Notes: generated by a model not told the origin, from the letters alone. Positions 7,828 to 24,134 are shown, numbered from the stretch's first letter. The stretch: 64,000 nucleotides of DNA from Pseudarthrobacter sp. fls2-241-R2A-127 (GCF_030209355.1 NZ_JARVSF010000027.1:62001-126000); one strand, 5' to 3'. Translations and numbers: made by a program.

Positions 7828-8649
7828 GTGTCTGAGCAGGAGCTCGAGGTAACCGAGTCTGGGCTGGAAGAGTCCCAGGACGTCGCGGCAGAAGCCGGTG
7901 AAGAGTCCGAGGTTGAGTCCTTCGCGCCCGAATCCGACGACGCCGGCTCCGATGCTGACGACGTCGCCGGTGAAGAAGCCGACGCCGCAGACGGCGACGA
8001 CGACGAGTCCACCGACGCCCTCGCCGCCGCAGCGGCCGCTGCAGCCGTTGATCCCGCCGAGGAATTCAAGGCCAAGCTGCGCCGCCAGGAGGGTGACTGG
8101 TACGTCATCCACTCCTACGCCGGTTACGAGAACCGCGTGAAGGCCAACCTTGAAACCCGCATCCAGACCCTGGACATGGAAGACTACATCTTCGAAATCC
8201 AGGTGCCCATGGAAGAAGTCGTGGAGATCAAGAATGCCCAGCGCAAGGTGATCAACCGCGTCCGCATCCCCGGTTACGTCCTGGTCCGCATGGACCTGAC
8301 CGACGCCTCCTGGGGCGCCGTCCGCCACACCCCTGGTGTCACCGGCTTCGTGGGCAACGCCCACAACCCGGTTCCGCTGCGCCTGGACGAGGTCTTCTCC
8401 ATGCTCGCCCCTGTCTTCGAGGAGGAACAGGCCGAGAAGGGCAAGCCGGTCAACAAGCAGAACCAGGCTCCCGTGGCCGTCGACTTCGAGGTCGGCGAGT
8501 CCGTCATCGTCAAGGAAGGTCCGTTCGAGACCCTCCCCGCCACGATCTCCGAGATCAAGCCCGAGTCCCAGACCCTCGTGGTGCTGGTTTCGATCTTCGA
8601 GCGCGAAACGCCCGTTACCCTGGCGTTCAACCAGGTCACCAAGATCTGA
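7828..8649 (+). CDS. nusG: Transcription termination/antitermination factor NusG
   Basis: Binds RNA polymerase and modulates pausing, Rho action and transcription-translation coupling. The protein has 273 residues. The first 90 or so form an acidic, Ala-rich extension typical of actinobacterial NusG. The NGN domain begins at GDWYVIHSYAGYENRVK, and the C-terminal KOW domain contains FEVGESVIVKEGPFETLPA. The GTG at 7828 was chosen because AGGAGA lies five bases before it; the frame is open to an ATG at 7798 that lacks such a site. It sits between secE and rplK, the usual order. Confidence 0.95.
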   Translation: MSEQELEVTESGLEESQDVAAEAGEESEVESFAPESDDAGSDADDVAGEEADAADGDDDESTDALAAAAAAAAVDPAEEFKAKLRRQEGDWYVIHSYAGYENRVKANLETRIQTLDMEDYIFEIQVPMEEVVEIKNAQRKVINRVRIPGYVLVRMDLTDASWGAVRHTPGVTGFVGNAHNPVPLRLDEVFSMLAPVFEEEQAEKGKPVNKQNQAPVAVDFEVGESVIVKEGPFETLPATISEIKPESQTLVVLVSIFERETPVTLAFNQVTKI

Positions 8650-8777
8650 CAACCCGAGAATTCGTTCCGGCACCGCCTGCTTAGCGGCACCGGAACGGCC
8701 GGCCGCCTCGCCATGGCGGCCAAAAACCTGAGGCACGCTCCTGTGCCCCAGGACGTTATTGAGAGAAGGACCCTACA

Positions 8778-9209
8778 TTGGCTCCCAAGAAGAAGGTCAC
8801 CGGCCTCATCAAGCTGCAGATCCAGGCAGGTGCCGCCAACCCGGCCCCGCCGATCGGTCCTGCACTTGGCCAGCACGGTGTCAACATCATGGAATTCTGC
8901 AAGGCGTACAACGCTGCGACGGAAGCCCAGCGCGGAAACGTCATCCCCGTGGAAATCACGGTCTACGAGGACCGTTCCTTCACGTTCATCACCAAGACCC
9001 CGCCGGCTGCAGAGCTCATCAAGAAGGCTGCAGGCGTTGCCAAGGGTTCATCCACCCCGCACACCGTCAAGGTTGCCAAGCTGACCCAGGCCCAGGTCAA
9101 CGAGATCGCCTCCACCAAGATGGAAGACCTCAACGCCACCAGCCTCGAAGGCGCAGCCAAGATCATCGCCGGCACCGCCCGCTCCATGGGTATCACCGTC
9201 GAGGGCTAA
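8778..9209 (+). CDS. rplK: 50S ribosomal protein L11
   Basis: Part of the GTPase-associated centre on 23S rRNA; needed for factor binding and for RelA-type stringent signalling. The 143 residues match the usual length. The N-terminal domain contains [20 protein letters not shown] with the proline-rich hinge, and the C-terminal RNA-binding domain contains [18 protein letters not shown]. The start is a TTG at 8778 with GAGAAGGA upstream, giving the normal [13 protein letters not shown] start. Together with rplA it forms the L11-L1 unit. Confidence 0.97.
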
Positions 9210-9384
9210 TTACCCCTACCGCTGTCCTGCGTCGGGATTACGACGACGGGCCGCACCGCCGGGACACCGGCACCACAACAATTGAAATGTCGGGCATCCG
9301 GGCCGGATAACGAACCGGACCACCGACTGTGGCAGGGCCCAGCGCGGTCCGCAGACCACAACTGCACAAGGAGAAATAAGCAGC

Positions 9385-10092
9385 ATGGCAAAGCGCAGCA
9401 AAGCATATGAGGCAGCAGCCGCCAAGATCGACGCGGAGAAGCACTACGCACCGTTCGAGGCAGTAACGCTGGCCAAGGAAACCAACCCGTCCAAGTTCGA
9501 CGCAACCGTCGAGGTGGCTTTCCGCCTGGGCGTTGACCCCCGTAAGGCCGACCAGATGGTCCGCGGTACGGTCAACCTGCCCCACGGCACCGGTAAGACC
9601 GCCCGCGTCCTGGTCTTCGCCACGGGCGACAAGGCTGAGGCCGCAATCGCAGCCGGCGCCGACTTCGTTGGTTCCGACGACCTGATCGAAAAGATCGCCG
9701 GCGGCTGGACCGACTTCGACGCAGCCGTTGCCACCCCTGACCTCATGGGCAAGGTTGGCCGCCTCGGTAAGGTCCTGGGTCCGCGTAACCTGATGCCGAA
9801 CCCGAAGACGGGCACCGTGACCCCCGATGTCACCAAGGCCGTCAACGACATCAAGGGTGGAAAGATCGACTTCCGCGTCGACAAGCACTCCAACCTGCAC
9901 TTCATCATCGGCAAGGTGTCCTTCGACGCCATCAAGCTTGCCGAGAACTACGCAGCAGCACTCGAAGAGGTGCTTCGCCTGAAGCCTTCCGCTGCCAAGG
10001 GCCGCTACATCCAGAAGGCCACCGTTGCCACCACGTTCGGTCCCGGCATCTCTGTCGACCCCAACGTCACCAAGGTGCTCACCGAGGCGTAG
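9385..10092 (+). CDS. rplA: 50S ribosomal protein L1
   Basis: Forms the mobile L1 stalk near the ribosomal E site and in many bacteria represses its own operon. 235 residues, a normal length. The signature is visible as GRLGKVLGPRNLMPNPKTGT. A ribosome site, AAGGAG, precedes the ATG. The 175-base gap after rplK contains TGTGG and CCACA arms near 9328 and 9355 that could form an L1-binding leader structure, but I cannot confirm this. A strong terminator follows. Confidence 0.97.
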   Translation: MAKRSKAYEAAAAKIDAEKHYAPFEAVTLAKETNPSKFDATVEVAFRLGVDPRKADQMVRGTVNLPHGTGKTARVLVFATGDKAEAAIAAGADFVGSDDLIEKIAGGWTDFDAAVATPDLMGKVGRLGKVLGPRNLMPNPKTGTVTPDVTKAVNDIKGGKIDFRVDKHSNLHFIIGKVSFDAIKLAENYAAALEEVLRLKPSAAKGRYIQKATVATTFGPGISVDPNVTKVLTEA

Positions 10093-10134
10093 TCCTTGAC
10101 TGAAGTTCCTGCTCCGGGCTGATTCCGGTGCGTC

Positions 10135-10180
10135 AGGAGCCCGCCACAACGCTTATGCGTCGTGGCGGGCTCCTTTGTTG
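10135..10180 (+). terminator. Terminator after rplA
   Basis: AGGAGCCCGCCAC (10135-10147) and GTGGCGGGCTCCT (10162-10174) pair perfectly, with an inner ACGC/GCGT stem and TTAT loop, followed by TTGTTG. It ends the L11-L1 transcript. Confidence 0.85.
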
Positions 10181-10207
10181 TCCGGGTGTTTTGCCTAAGC
10201 TGGCTGC

Positions 10208-11344
10208 ATGGATAATCCGGATCCCGATGGAGTCCCGTCCTTGCCGGCGCCCGATGCGTTGGTGATTGCCGCCGTCGTGGTGCCACCCGCCGGAGGCGCC
10301 CCGGATGCCGCCCGGGTGTCCGGGGACCTCCGGGATTGCCAGGCCATGAGGGCGGCGCAGGACATGGCGGTGTGGGGAAACCTGGACCGCTGCCTGACAG
10401 ACAGGGAAGCGCTGGAGTACTGGCCTGGCAACCGATACGAAGAACGGCATCTCTTCCTGGCCCGGATCGGCAGCGAACCAGTGGGTCTGTGCTCGGTCAC
10501 CCTGCCGTTGCAGGACAACACGGCCACGGCAGGCATTGACGTCCTGGTGGTTCCCCGCTGGCGCCGCCGGGGGATCGGCCGTGCCCTGCTGGGTCACGCC
10601 GAAACCGTGGCCCGCACCCGCGGCCGGTCATCCCTGGACGGCTACCACGAACTGCCACTGGACCCACCGGAGGGTGCCCGTATGCTGGCCGCGAAGTCCG
10701 GCAGCGGGCACCTGCCCATGGACCACCCCGCAACCGCGTTTGCCGTTGCACACGGCTACCAACTGGAACAGGTGGAGCGCTCCAGCCGGCTCGCGCTTCC
10801 CGTGCCCCGAGACCTGCTCGCCCGTCTGGAGGCGGAAGGGCATGCCCATGCAGCGCATTACACGCTGACGTCCTGGGACGATCATTGCCCGGAAGGGCTC
10901 GTTGCCGGTTATGCCCGGCTCAGGGTGCGGATGAGCACGGATGCTCCCACGGCGGGTATGGACTGGCAACGTGAGGACTGGGATGCCGCCCGGGTCCGGG
11001 AGGACGAGTCGGCGCTCGGCCGCGGCGGCGTCCAGTCATCCGTGGCGGCCGCCCTGCACCGGCATACCGGCGAGCTGGTGGCGTATACGGTCCTGACTTG
11101 GCGCCCGGAGGTGCCGGGGTCGCTCATCCAGCAGGACACCCTGGTGGCGGCGGAGCACCGCGGCCACCGGTTGGGCATGCTGGTCAAAGCGGCCAACCTC
11201 CGCCGTGCCCAGGAAAAGTGGCCCCCGGCGCGCTCGGTCCTGACATGGAATGCCAGCGAAAACCAGCATATGCTGGCGATAAATACCGCACTTGGATTCA
11301 AGCCCGCTGGCTATGAAGGTGAGTGGAAGAAACGGCTGGGATGA
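10208..11344 (+). CDS. Double-GNAT-domain acetyltransferase (first of a tandem pair)
   Basis: A 378-residue protein with two GNAT folds. The N-terminal acetyl-CoA loop is VPRWRRRGIGRALLGHAE (about residues 115-132), and the C-terminal one is EHRGHRLGMLVKAANLR (about 317-333). This two-domain layout is that of mycothiol synthase-like enzymes, but the substrate cannot be read from the sequence. The next gene, seven bases downstream, has the same architecture and similar C-terminal motifs (TWNASENQHMLAINTALGF here), so the pair probably arose by duplication. They separate the rplK-rplA unit from rplJ-rplL. Confidence 0.85.
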   Translation: MDNPDPDGVPSLPAPDALVIAAVVVPPAGGAPDAARVSGDLRDCQAMRAAQDMAVWGNLDRCLTDREALEYWPGNRYEERHLFLARIGSEPVGLCSVTLPLQDNTATAGIDVLVVPRWRRRGIGRALLGHAETVARTRGRSSLDGYHELPLDPPEGARMLAAKSGSGHLPMDHPATAFAVAHGYQLEQVERSSRLALPVPRDLLARLEAEGHAHAAHYTLTSWDDHCPEGLVAGYARLRVRMSTDAPTAGMDWQREDWDAARVREDESALGRGGVQSSVAAALHRHTGELVAYTVLTWRPEVPGSLIQQDTLVAAEHRGHRLGMLVKAANLRRAQEKWPPARSVLTWNASENQHMLAINTALGFKPAGYEGEWKKRLG

Positions 11345-11351
11345 TGCCCGT

Positions 11352-12470
11352 ATGGCAATAGACGTGAAGATCGAGCAGCTGTGGATCCCCGATTCTTTGG
11401 ACACCCCCGACGCAGCGGACTTCCTCGCCGCCGTCGAAGTGGGCCGCAAAGTGCGGATGCAGACTTGGGGGAGTGACGATCTCGCCTACGGTCCGTTGGA
11501 GAAGCTGCTTGAGTTCGCTGATCCCTATGAGCGCCAGCTGATCCTCGTCGCCAAGGTGGACGGCGACATCGTGGGCACCGTGGACATCGCGCTGCCACTG
11601 ACAGACCACCTGGACCTCGCCGAACTCACCCTGGACATCCTGCCCGAGTTCCAGCGCCAGGGCGTGGGGCGGCGCCTGCTCGAAGCGGCCGAGCAGTTGG
11701 CCCGGGGTGAGGGCCGCACCATGATCCTGGTGGACACCAACCACCCCGGCGCTTCGCTGCACGAGTTCGGGCAGGCCCAGCTGGTCCCGGGCACCGGCCA
11801 GGGGTTCGTTCCCTTGGAAAGCCGGGAGGTGGAGTTCGCGCAGCGGACCGGTTACACGCTCCAGCACATTGAGCAGTTCAGCTCCTGCCTCCTTCCCCTG
11901 GACACCAAACTGGTGGCAGACCTCCAGGGCGAGGCCGACGAAGCCAACGGCGGCAGGTACCGGCTGCACCACTGGACGGACCGCTGCCCGGACCAATGGC
12001 TGGAGGCCGTGGCGGTGTTGGAGAACCAGGCGGGTGCCGACGTCGACCCCTCACTGGACGTGCCGGTGGAGCAGGACATGGTGTTCGACGGCGGGATCCT
12101 GCGTGAGGCCGAAGACGTCGCCATCGCGCAGGGAAGGCGGACGGTGGTCACCGCCGTCGAAGACATCGCCACAGGTTCGCTCGTGGGACTGACCACCATC
12201 ACCGTGCTGGCCCACCGCGCCGACGTCGTTTTCCAGGACGATACCCTGGTCCTGCAGGAGCACCGGGGCAACAAGCTTGGCCTGCTGATCAAGGTGGCCA
12301 ACATGGAGCGGCTCAGCGAACAGTTCCCGGATGCACGCATCATCTACACCTGGAACGCCCCCGAGAACCGGTACCTCCTGACGGTCAACAAACAGCTTGG
12401 GTTCCAGACGGCCGGGGTGACCGGTATATGGCAAAAGGAACTTCCCACGATGCGGACCAGCACCAGTTGA
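11352..12470 (+). CDS. Double-GNAT-domain acetyltransferase (second of a tandem pair)
   Basis: A 373-residue protein with two GNAT domains. The acetyl-CoA loops are PEFQRQGVGRRLLEAAEQLA (N-terminal) and EHRGNKLGLLIKVANMERL (C-terminal), and the ending TWNAPENRYLLTVNKQLGFQ matches its upstream neighbour. The ATG at 11352 lies seven bases after the previous stop. A longer frame starting inside the upstream gene (11292) is less likely. Probably co-transcribed and functionally linked with that gene; the substrate is unknown. Confidence 0.85.
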   Translation: MAIDVKIEQLWIPDSLDTPDAADFLAAVEVGRKVRMQTWGSDDLAYGPLEKLLEFADPYERQLILVAKVDGDIVGTVDIALPLTDHLDLAELTLDILPEFQRQGVGRRLLEAAEQLARGEGRTMILVDTNHPGASLHEFGQAQLVPGTGQGFVPLESREVEFAQRTGYTLQHIEQFSSCLLPLDTKLVADLQGEADEANGGRYRLHHWTDRCPDQWLEAVAVLENQAGADVDPSLDVPVEQDMVFDGGILREAEDVAIAQGRRTVVTAVEDIATGSLVGLTTITVLAHRADVVFQDDTLVLQEHRGNKLGLLIKVANMERLSEQFPDARIIYTWNAPENRYLLTVNKQLGFQTAGVTGIWQKELPTMRTSTS

Positions 12471-12478
12471 CGCCCGAT

Positions 12479-12508
12479 TTGGCGGACCGGCGTCACCTCG
12501 CGTAAGCT
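12479..12508 (+). promoter_or_regulatory. Candidate rplJ promoter
   Basis: TTGGCG (12479-12484) and TAAGCT (12503-12508) are 18 bases apart and lie just after the acetyltransferase gene, about 260 bases before rplJ. The spacing and TANNNT -10 fit a sigma-A promoter that would transcribe the whole leader. Confidence 0.45.
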
Positions 12509-12514
12509 GGGTGG

Positions 12515-12766
12515 ACCAAAGACCGTCGGTTGTTGGAAATCCACTCTCCTGTACATGGCTCAACTCTGCAGTTGTGCGCCGGAGACCACAGTGGCTTTCC
12601 GGACGAAGGACCCTCAACGCAGGGCGGCCGGCGCAGGTGAACGAAGCAAAGCTCCGCGGCAAAGCCGTGTTGAGCCAAGCCCCGTGCATCTGCGCGGGGC
12701 GTTTTTAGTTTTAGCTCTCTTGAGCGGGGACCGTCGAATACCGGCACTATCCCCGGAAGGAGGGTT
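12515..12766 (+). ncRNA. rplJ (L10) mRNA leader
   Basis: A leader of about 250 bases without a gene precedes rplJ. It contains several complementary GC-rich segments and ends in a terminator-like hairpin before the start codon. In many bacteria an L10 leader binds L10-(L7/L12) and limits synthesis of the stalk proteins. Position and layout fit this, but I identify it from context and the hairpin rather than from a matched consensus. Confidence 0.55.
12679..12706 (+). terminator. Attenuator-like terminator in the rplJ leader
   Basis: GCCCCGTGC (12679-12687) and GCGCGGGGC (12692-12700) pair, with one T-G wobble, around an ATCT loop. The stem is followed by GTTTTTAG. It lies 60 bases before rplJ, so it would stop leader transcripts unless an alternative fold prevents it. 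Confidence 0.75.
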
Positions 12767-13348
12767 ATGGCAACGCCTACCAAGGTTTCAGCAGTAGCTG
12801 AGATCACTAACGATTTCAAGGAATCGAACGCCGCTGTCCTGACCGAATACCGCGGGCTCACCGTTGCACAGCTCAAGCAGCTGCGTGTTTCTCTCGGCCA
12901 GGACACCAAGTTCGCGGTCGTCAAGAACACCCTGACCGCCATTGCAGCCAAGGAAGCCGGCGTCGAAGCATTCGACGGCCAGCTCTCCGGCCCCACTGCA
13001 ATCGCGTTCATCAAGGGTGACGCAGTTGCCGCTGCCAAGAGCCTGACGGATTTTGCCAAGGCCAACAAGCAGCTGGTCATCAAGACCGGTTACTTCGAGG
13101 GCAAGGCACTGGACGCCACCGAGGTTGCAGCCCTGGCTGCCCTCGAGTCCCGTGAGCTGCAGCTCGCCAAGGTTGCAGGCGTCCTCAAGGCACCCGCCGC
13201 CGCAGCTGCACGCATCATCGACGCACTGCGCCTCAAGCTTGAAGAAGAGAACGGTGCACCGGCAGCTGCCGAAGCGCCTGCCGCTGAAGAAGCTCCCGCC
13301 GCTGAAGCCGAGGCACCCGCCGAAGCTCCCGCTGCCGAAGAGAACTAA
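12767..13348 (+). CDS. rplJ: 50S ribosomal protein L10
   Basis: Carries L7/L12 dimers at the base of the ribosomal stalk. The N-terminal RNA-binding part is clear (FKESNAAVLTEYRGLTVAQL, FAVVKNTLTAIAA). At 193 residues it is longer than the usual 165-175 because of a C-terminal tail of about 30 residues composed almost only of Ala, Pro and Glu (PAAEEAPAAEAEAPAE). The ATG has AAGGAGG upstream. It is followed by rplL after 78 bases. Confidence 0.97.
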   Translation: MATPTKVSAVAEITNDFKESNAAVLTEYRGLTVAQLKQLRVSLGQDTKFAVVKNTLTAIAAKEAGVEAFDGQLSGPTAIAFIKGDAVAAAKSLTDFAKANKQLVIKTGYFEGKALDATEVAALAALESRELQLAKVAGVLKAPAAAAARIIDALRLKLEEENGAPAAAEAPAAEEAPAAEAEAPAEAPAAEEN

Positions 13349-13426
13349 TTCTCTTTACCCCACCAGACTCCGGTGTCAGGTCCGGCTCCGCGCCGTTCGG
13401 ACACCACAACAGGAAGGACGCCAACC

Positions 13427-13804
13427 ATGGCGAAGCTCAGCAACGAAGAGCTCATTGAAGCTTTCAAGGAACTGACCATCATCGAGCTCTCCGAGTTCGT
13501 CAAGCTCTTCGAAGAGACCTTCGAAGTTACCGCCGCTGCTGTTGCAGTTGCCGGCCCTGCCGGTGGCGGAGCTGCTGAAGAGGTTGAAGAGAAGACTGAC
13601 TTCGACGTCATCCTCGAATCTGCCGGTGACAAGAAGATCGCCGTCATCAAGGAAGTTCGCGCCATCACCTCCCTCGGCCTCAAGGAAGCCAAGGACCTGG
13701 TTGACAGCGCCCCCAAGGCTGTTCTCGAAGGCGCCAACAAGGAAGCTGCCGAGAAGGCCAAGGAGCAGCTCGAGGCTGCAGGCGCCACCGTTACCCTCAA
13801 GTAA
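13427..13804 (+). CDS. rplL: 50S ribosomal protein L7/L12
   Basis: The multicopy stalk protein that recruits translation GTPases. 125 residues: the N-terminal dimerisation helices (MAKLSNEELIEAFKELTII), an Ala/Gly-rich hinge and the C-terminal domain with KIAVIKEVRAITSLGLKEAK, the factor-binding surface. The ATG at 13427 is preceded by AGGAAGG; the frame stays open 18 codons upstream, but that part is the rplJ-rplL spacer. A terminator follows. Confidence 0.98.
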   Translation: MAKLSNEELIEAFKELTIIELSEFVKLFEETFEVTAAAVAVAGPAGGGAAEEVEEKTDFDVILESAGDKKIAVIKEVRAITSLGLKEAKDLVDSAPKAVLEGANKEAAEKAKEQLEAAGATVTLK

Positions 13805-13821
13805 CAACGCCTTTTCCTTTC

Positions 13822-13862
13822 GGAAACCCCGTCCACTTCGGTGGGCGGGGTTTCCTGCTTTA
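13822..13862 (+). terminator. Terminator after rplL
   Basis: GGAAACCCCGTCCAC (13822-13836) and GTGGGCGGGGTTTCC (13841-13855) pair with one wobble around TTCG, followed by TGCTTT. It separates rplL from the leftward gene ending at 13878, and its A-rich left flank may serve both directions. Confidence 0.85.
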
Positions 13863-13877
13863 AGCGGGCCGGGAGGC

Positions 13878-14375
13878 TCAGCCGGGTTCTGAGATGTCGG
13901 CGACGACGGCGCCCAGGGCCTTGGTCAGCGAGTCGGCGTCAACAAAAGCACTGTATCCATGGGCTCCGGCGCCCATGGAGATCCGGCGGCCGGTGATCGT
14001 GGCGTCGGCGTAGACGGGCCAGGCCGTGGTGCTGCCCAGCGGCGTGATGGTGCCACGTTCGTATCCTGTCGCGTCGAGGGCGATGTCTGCCGGCGGCAGC
14101 GAGAGCTTGTTGACGCCCACCAGGGACCGGAGTTTGGGCCAGGAGATCTGCCGGTCGCCGGGAATCAGGGCGAACAGGAACGTACCGTCCTTGTGCTTGA
14201 CCACCAGTGACTTCACAATGTCGGCCGGCGTGATGCCCAGAATGCCGGCGGCTTCCTCCAGGCTGCGGGCCGGCGGGCGTTCCACGACGTCAACGTGCAG
14301 CCCGCGGGCGGCGGCGTCGGCCAGGAAACGTTCCCGCCCGGCGCCGTCCGTACCGTTTACGGCGGTGCCCGCCAC
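13878..14375 (-). CDS. YbaK/EbsC-type aminoacyl-tRNA deacylase
   Basis: A 165-residue protein of the YbaK/ProX editing family, which hydrolyses mischarged tRNA (typically Cys-tRNA-Pro or Ala-tRNA-Pro). Family features are the lysine in ADIVKSLVVKHKDGTF, GDRQISWPKLRSLVGV, and the glycine-rich end YERGTITPLGS and ISMGAGAHGYSAFVDA. The GTG start at 14373-14375 shares a G with the thiolase stop (TAGTG), so the genes overlap by one base and are translationally coupled. The long open frame upstream belongs to the thiolase gene in another frame. The exact tRNA substrate is unknown. Confidence 0.88.
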   Translation of the reverse strand: MAGTAVNGTDGAGRERFLADAAARGLHVDVVERPPARSLEEAAGILGITPADIVKSLVVKHKDGTFLFALIPGDRQISWPKLRSLVGVNKLSLPPADIALDATGYERGTITPLGSTTAWPVYADATITGRRISMGAGAHGYSAFVDADSLTKALGAVVADISEPG

Positions 14376-15580
14376 TAGTCGCGGTAGAGCAGGAGCGCTT
14401 CGCCCTGCCCTCCTCCGCCGCACAGCGCTACGGCGGCCTTGCCAGTCCCGCGGCGCTTCAGCTCGTGGGCGGCGTGGGCGGCCAGCCGGGCTCCCGAAGC
14501 GCCGATCGGATGCCCCAGGGCGATGGCCCCGCCGTGGATGTTGCACTTTTCCAGGGGGTAATCCAAGTCCTTGAGCGACTGCACGGCAACGGAACCGAAG
14601 GCTTCGTTGATTTCGATGAAGTCCAGGTCCGCCGTGCCCCAACCGGCCTTGCCGAGGGCATTCATGATCGCGTGCGAAGGCTGTGAATGCAGTGAGTTGT
14701 CCGGTCCGGCAACCTGGCCCGGTTTCCCGACGACGGCCAGGTACTCCAGGCCGTGTTCGTCGGCGTAGGCGCGGGAGGAAAGCACCAGGGCGGCGGCGCC
14801 GTCGGACAGGGGGGACGAGTTGCCGGCGGTGATGGTGCCGTCCGTAACGAAGGCGGCCCGCAGGCCCGCGAGCGATTCCACCGAGGTGTTGGGGCGCACG
14901 CCTTCGTCGGTGTCCACCACCAAGGGGTCGCCCTTGCGCTGCTTGACGCTGACCGGGGCGATTTCGCCGTCGAACGTTCCGTTTTTCGCGGCGAGGGCGG
15001 CGCGCTGGTGAGACTGCGCCGCCACGTTATCCTGGGAGGTGCGGTCAATGCCCAGGGTGAGGTTGCGCGTTTCGGTGGACAACCCCATGGACTCACCGTC
15101 GAAGGCGTCGGTCAAGCCGTCGTGCGCGGCTGCATCCAGTGTCTGGATCGAGCCGTAGGTCCATCCCTGCCGGGACCCGGGGAGCAGGTGCGGTGCCCGG
15201 CTCATGGATTCCTGGCCGCCGGCCACCACCACGGAGGCCTCGCCGGAACGGATCATACGGGCGGCGTCGATCACCGCGGTGAGCCCGGAGAGGCACACTT
15301 TATTGACGGTCACGGCGGGGACGTTCCAGCCGATCCCGGCGCCGATGGAGCTTTGTCGCGCGGGATTCTGGCCGGCACCCGCCTGCAGTACCTGTCCCAT
15401 GATTACGGCTTCCACATCGGCGGCGTCGACGCCACTGGCCGCCAAAGCAGCCTTGATGGCGTGGGCGCCCAGGTCCACCGCCGTCAGGCTGGACAATTGG
15501 CCGTTGATGCGGCCCTGCGGGGTCCGCGCTGCCGCGAGGATGACGACGTCACTGTTGTCAGGAGAGTTGCCCATGGTCAT
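14375..15580 (-). CDS. Acetyl-CoA C-acetyltransferase (thiolase)
   Basis: A 401-residue thiolase that would condense two acetyl-CoA or cleave acetoacetyl-CoA. The nucleophile Cys96 lies in VNKVCLSGLTAV, the catalytic His in GGAIALGHPIGASGAR and the second Cys in VALCGGGGQGEALL near the C-terminus. Two neighbouring ATGs are possible (MTMGNSPDN or MGNSPDN); I use the first, which has GGATTGAAAG upstream. It is the first gene of a two-gene leftward unit with the YbaK homologue, inserted between rplL and rpoB. Confidence 0.93.
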   Translation of the reverse strand: MTMGNSPDNSDVVILAAARTPQGRINGQLSSLTAVDLGAHAIKAALAASGVDAADVEAVIMGQVLQAGAGQNPARQSSIGAGIGWNVPAVTVNKVCLSGLTAVIDAARMIRSGEASVVVAGGQESMSRAPHLLPGSRQGWTYGSIQTLDAAAHDGLTDAFDGESMGLSTETRNLTLGIDRTSQDNVAAQSHQRAALAAKNGTFDGEIAPVSVKQRKGDPLVVDTDEGVRPNTSVESLAGLRAAFVTDGTITAGNSSPLSDGAAALVLSSRAYADEHGLEYLAVVGKPGQVAGPDNSLHSQPSHAIMNALGKAGWGTADLDFIEINEAFGSVAVQSLKDLDYPLEKCNIHGGAIALGHPIGASGARLAAHAAHELKRRGTGKAAVALCGGGGQGEALLLYRD

Positions 15581-15840
15581 CACTTTCAATCCGGTTCAGG
15601 TGTAAGCCACCAAGGCTATCGTGAGCCTGGTCACCCATCTACTCAAACGCCCGGACGCCTGTGCGCATTCCGGCGCCGCGGCTGCTGCGGGTTCGCGGCC
15701 GGGGCGGGAGGCCGCCGGGCGGGGCAGGGGAGAGGTCCCCATCCCGCCGGCGTGCACGACGGCGGCGGCTTGCGTAGGGTGGTGGGCGAGGCTTTTCAGG
15801 GGGACACCGGGTCCGGGGCCGTGACGGACGGAGCGAGATC

Positions 15841-16314
15841 ATGAAGACGAGAATTGCCGCAGCGGCCCTTGCCGCCATTGCCGCGCTGAGCGGCTGCTCG
15901 GTATCGACGCCGGCGCCGGAGCCGACGGAGTCAACGCAGGCGGCCGCTTCGCCCGCCGTCCGGCCCAGCGACGGCAGCACGCCCCGTGCGTCAGCATCAG
16001 GCTCCGTCGCCCAGGGTGCGGGGGCCAAGGAAGCCTGCGAACTCTTCAACAAACTCTTCGCCGACTACGCCGCGGTTTCGCCCACCGACGCAAAGGGCTA
16101 TGAAGACGTGTACCTGAAAGCCCAGGACGCCAAGGACACCGTTTCCGGGGACCTGGAGGGGCTGTTTGCCTCGCTCAGCCTGCTCGCAATCGACCACTCG
16201 GCCGCAGCGGAGTCCGGCAGCACGCCTGCCCAAGAGTCCAAGGATGCAGTGCGGGACGCCGTCTTCGCCAACTCGGGGACCTGCACTGCCGAAGGTGTCA
16301 CGCTGCGCCTCTAG
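15841..16314 (+). CDS. Small secreted lipoprotein of unknown function
   Basis: A 157-residue protein with a lipoprotein signal (MKTRIAAAALAAIAALSGCS, with LSGC as lipobox, Cys19 to be lipidated). A Pro/Thr/Ala-rich linker to about residue 58 follows, then a helical domain with one pair of cysteines (KEACELFNK and SGTCTAEG), which may form a disulfide. I do not recognise the family. GGAGCGAG precedes the ATG. It stands alone between the leftward thiolase unit and rpoB. Confidence 0.8.
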   Translation: MKTRIAAAALAAIAALSGCSVSTPAPEPTESTQAAASPAVRPSDGSTPRASASGSVAQGAGAKEACELFNKLFADYAAVSPTDAKGYEDVYLKAQDAKDTVSGDLEGLFASLSLLAIDHSAAAESGSTPAQESKDAVRDAVFANSGTCTAEGVTLRL

Positions 16315-16623
16315 GTAAAGTACGGCACACAGGCACACAGCGGGAAAACAGGTGCTTGCAATCCGGCCGGATGTGGGGTAGACACGTAGGTTGTTTTGCC
16401 GTATCGTAGATATTTGCGTCTTCCCTGTTTACCTTCAGCCTTCATATAGCGGTGGGCTTTGCCTGGCAGCTGGCAATCAACGTGCCGTGACAACGTCACA
16501 GCATCGTCAGCGCGGGTCCCGGGTCATATAGCGGAACCGGATGGTAGCGCTGCGGAGTCACTTTCGCAGGGTGCACAGCGGGGGAGATCTGAAAACGCCT
16601 GAAGGTCTGTGGAAGGATCCCTC
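16315..16623. other. rpoB upstream region without a gene
   Basis: About 309 bases with no convincing gene. It holds a likely promoter (16379-16407) and two copies of TCATATAGCGG (16442-16452 and 16524-16534), the second within a 13-base string shared with the rpoA upstream region. Beyond these I see no clear terminator or leader structure. Confidence 0.7.
16379..16407 (+). promoter_or_regulatory. Candidate rpoB promoter
   Basis: TAGACA (16379-16384) and TATCGT (16402-16407) are 17 bases apart, a good fit to a sigma-A promoter. Transcription would begin about 210 bases before rpoB. Confidence 0.5.
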
Positions 16624-20133
<3,510 letters not shown>

Positions 20134-20234
20134 CAGGCGGGCGTACGACGGCGGGTGCCCACCCGCCGTCGTACCCCACCTCCCTCATTCGTCAAGACTT
20201 CAGAATTTAGAGAACAAGAGAGAACAGGGACCAT

Positions 20235-24134
<3,900 letters not shown>

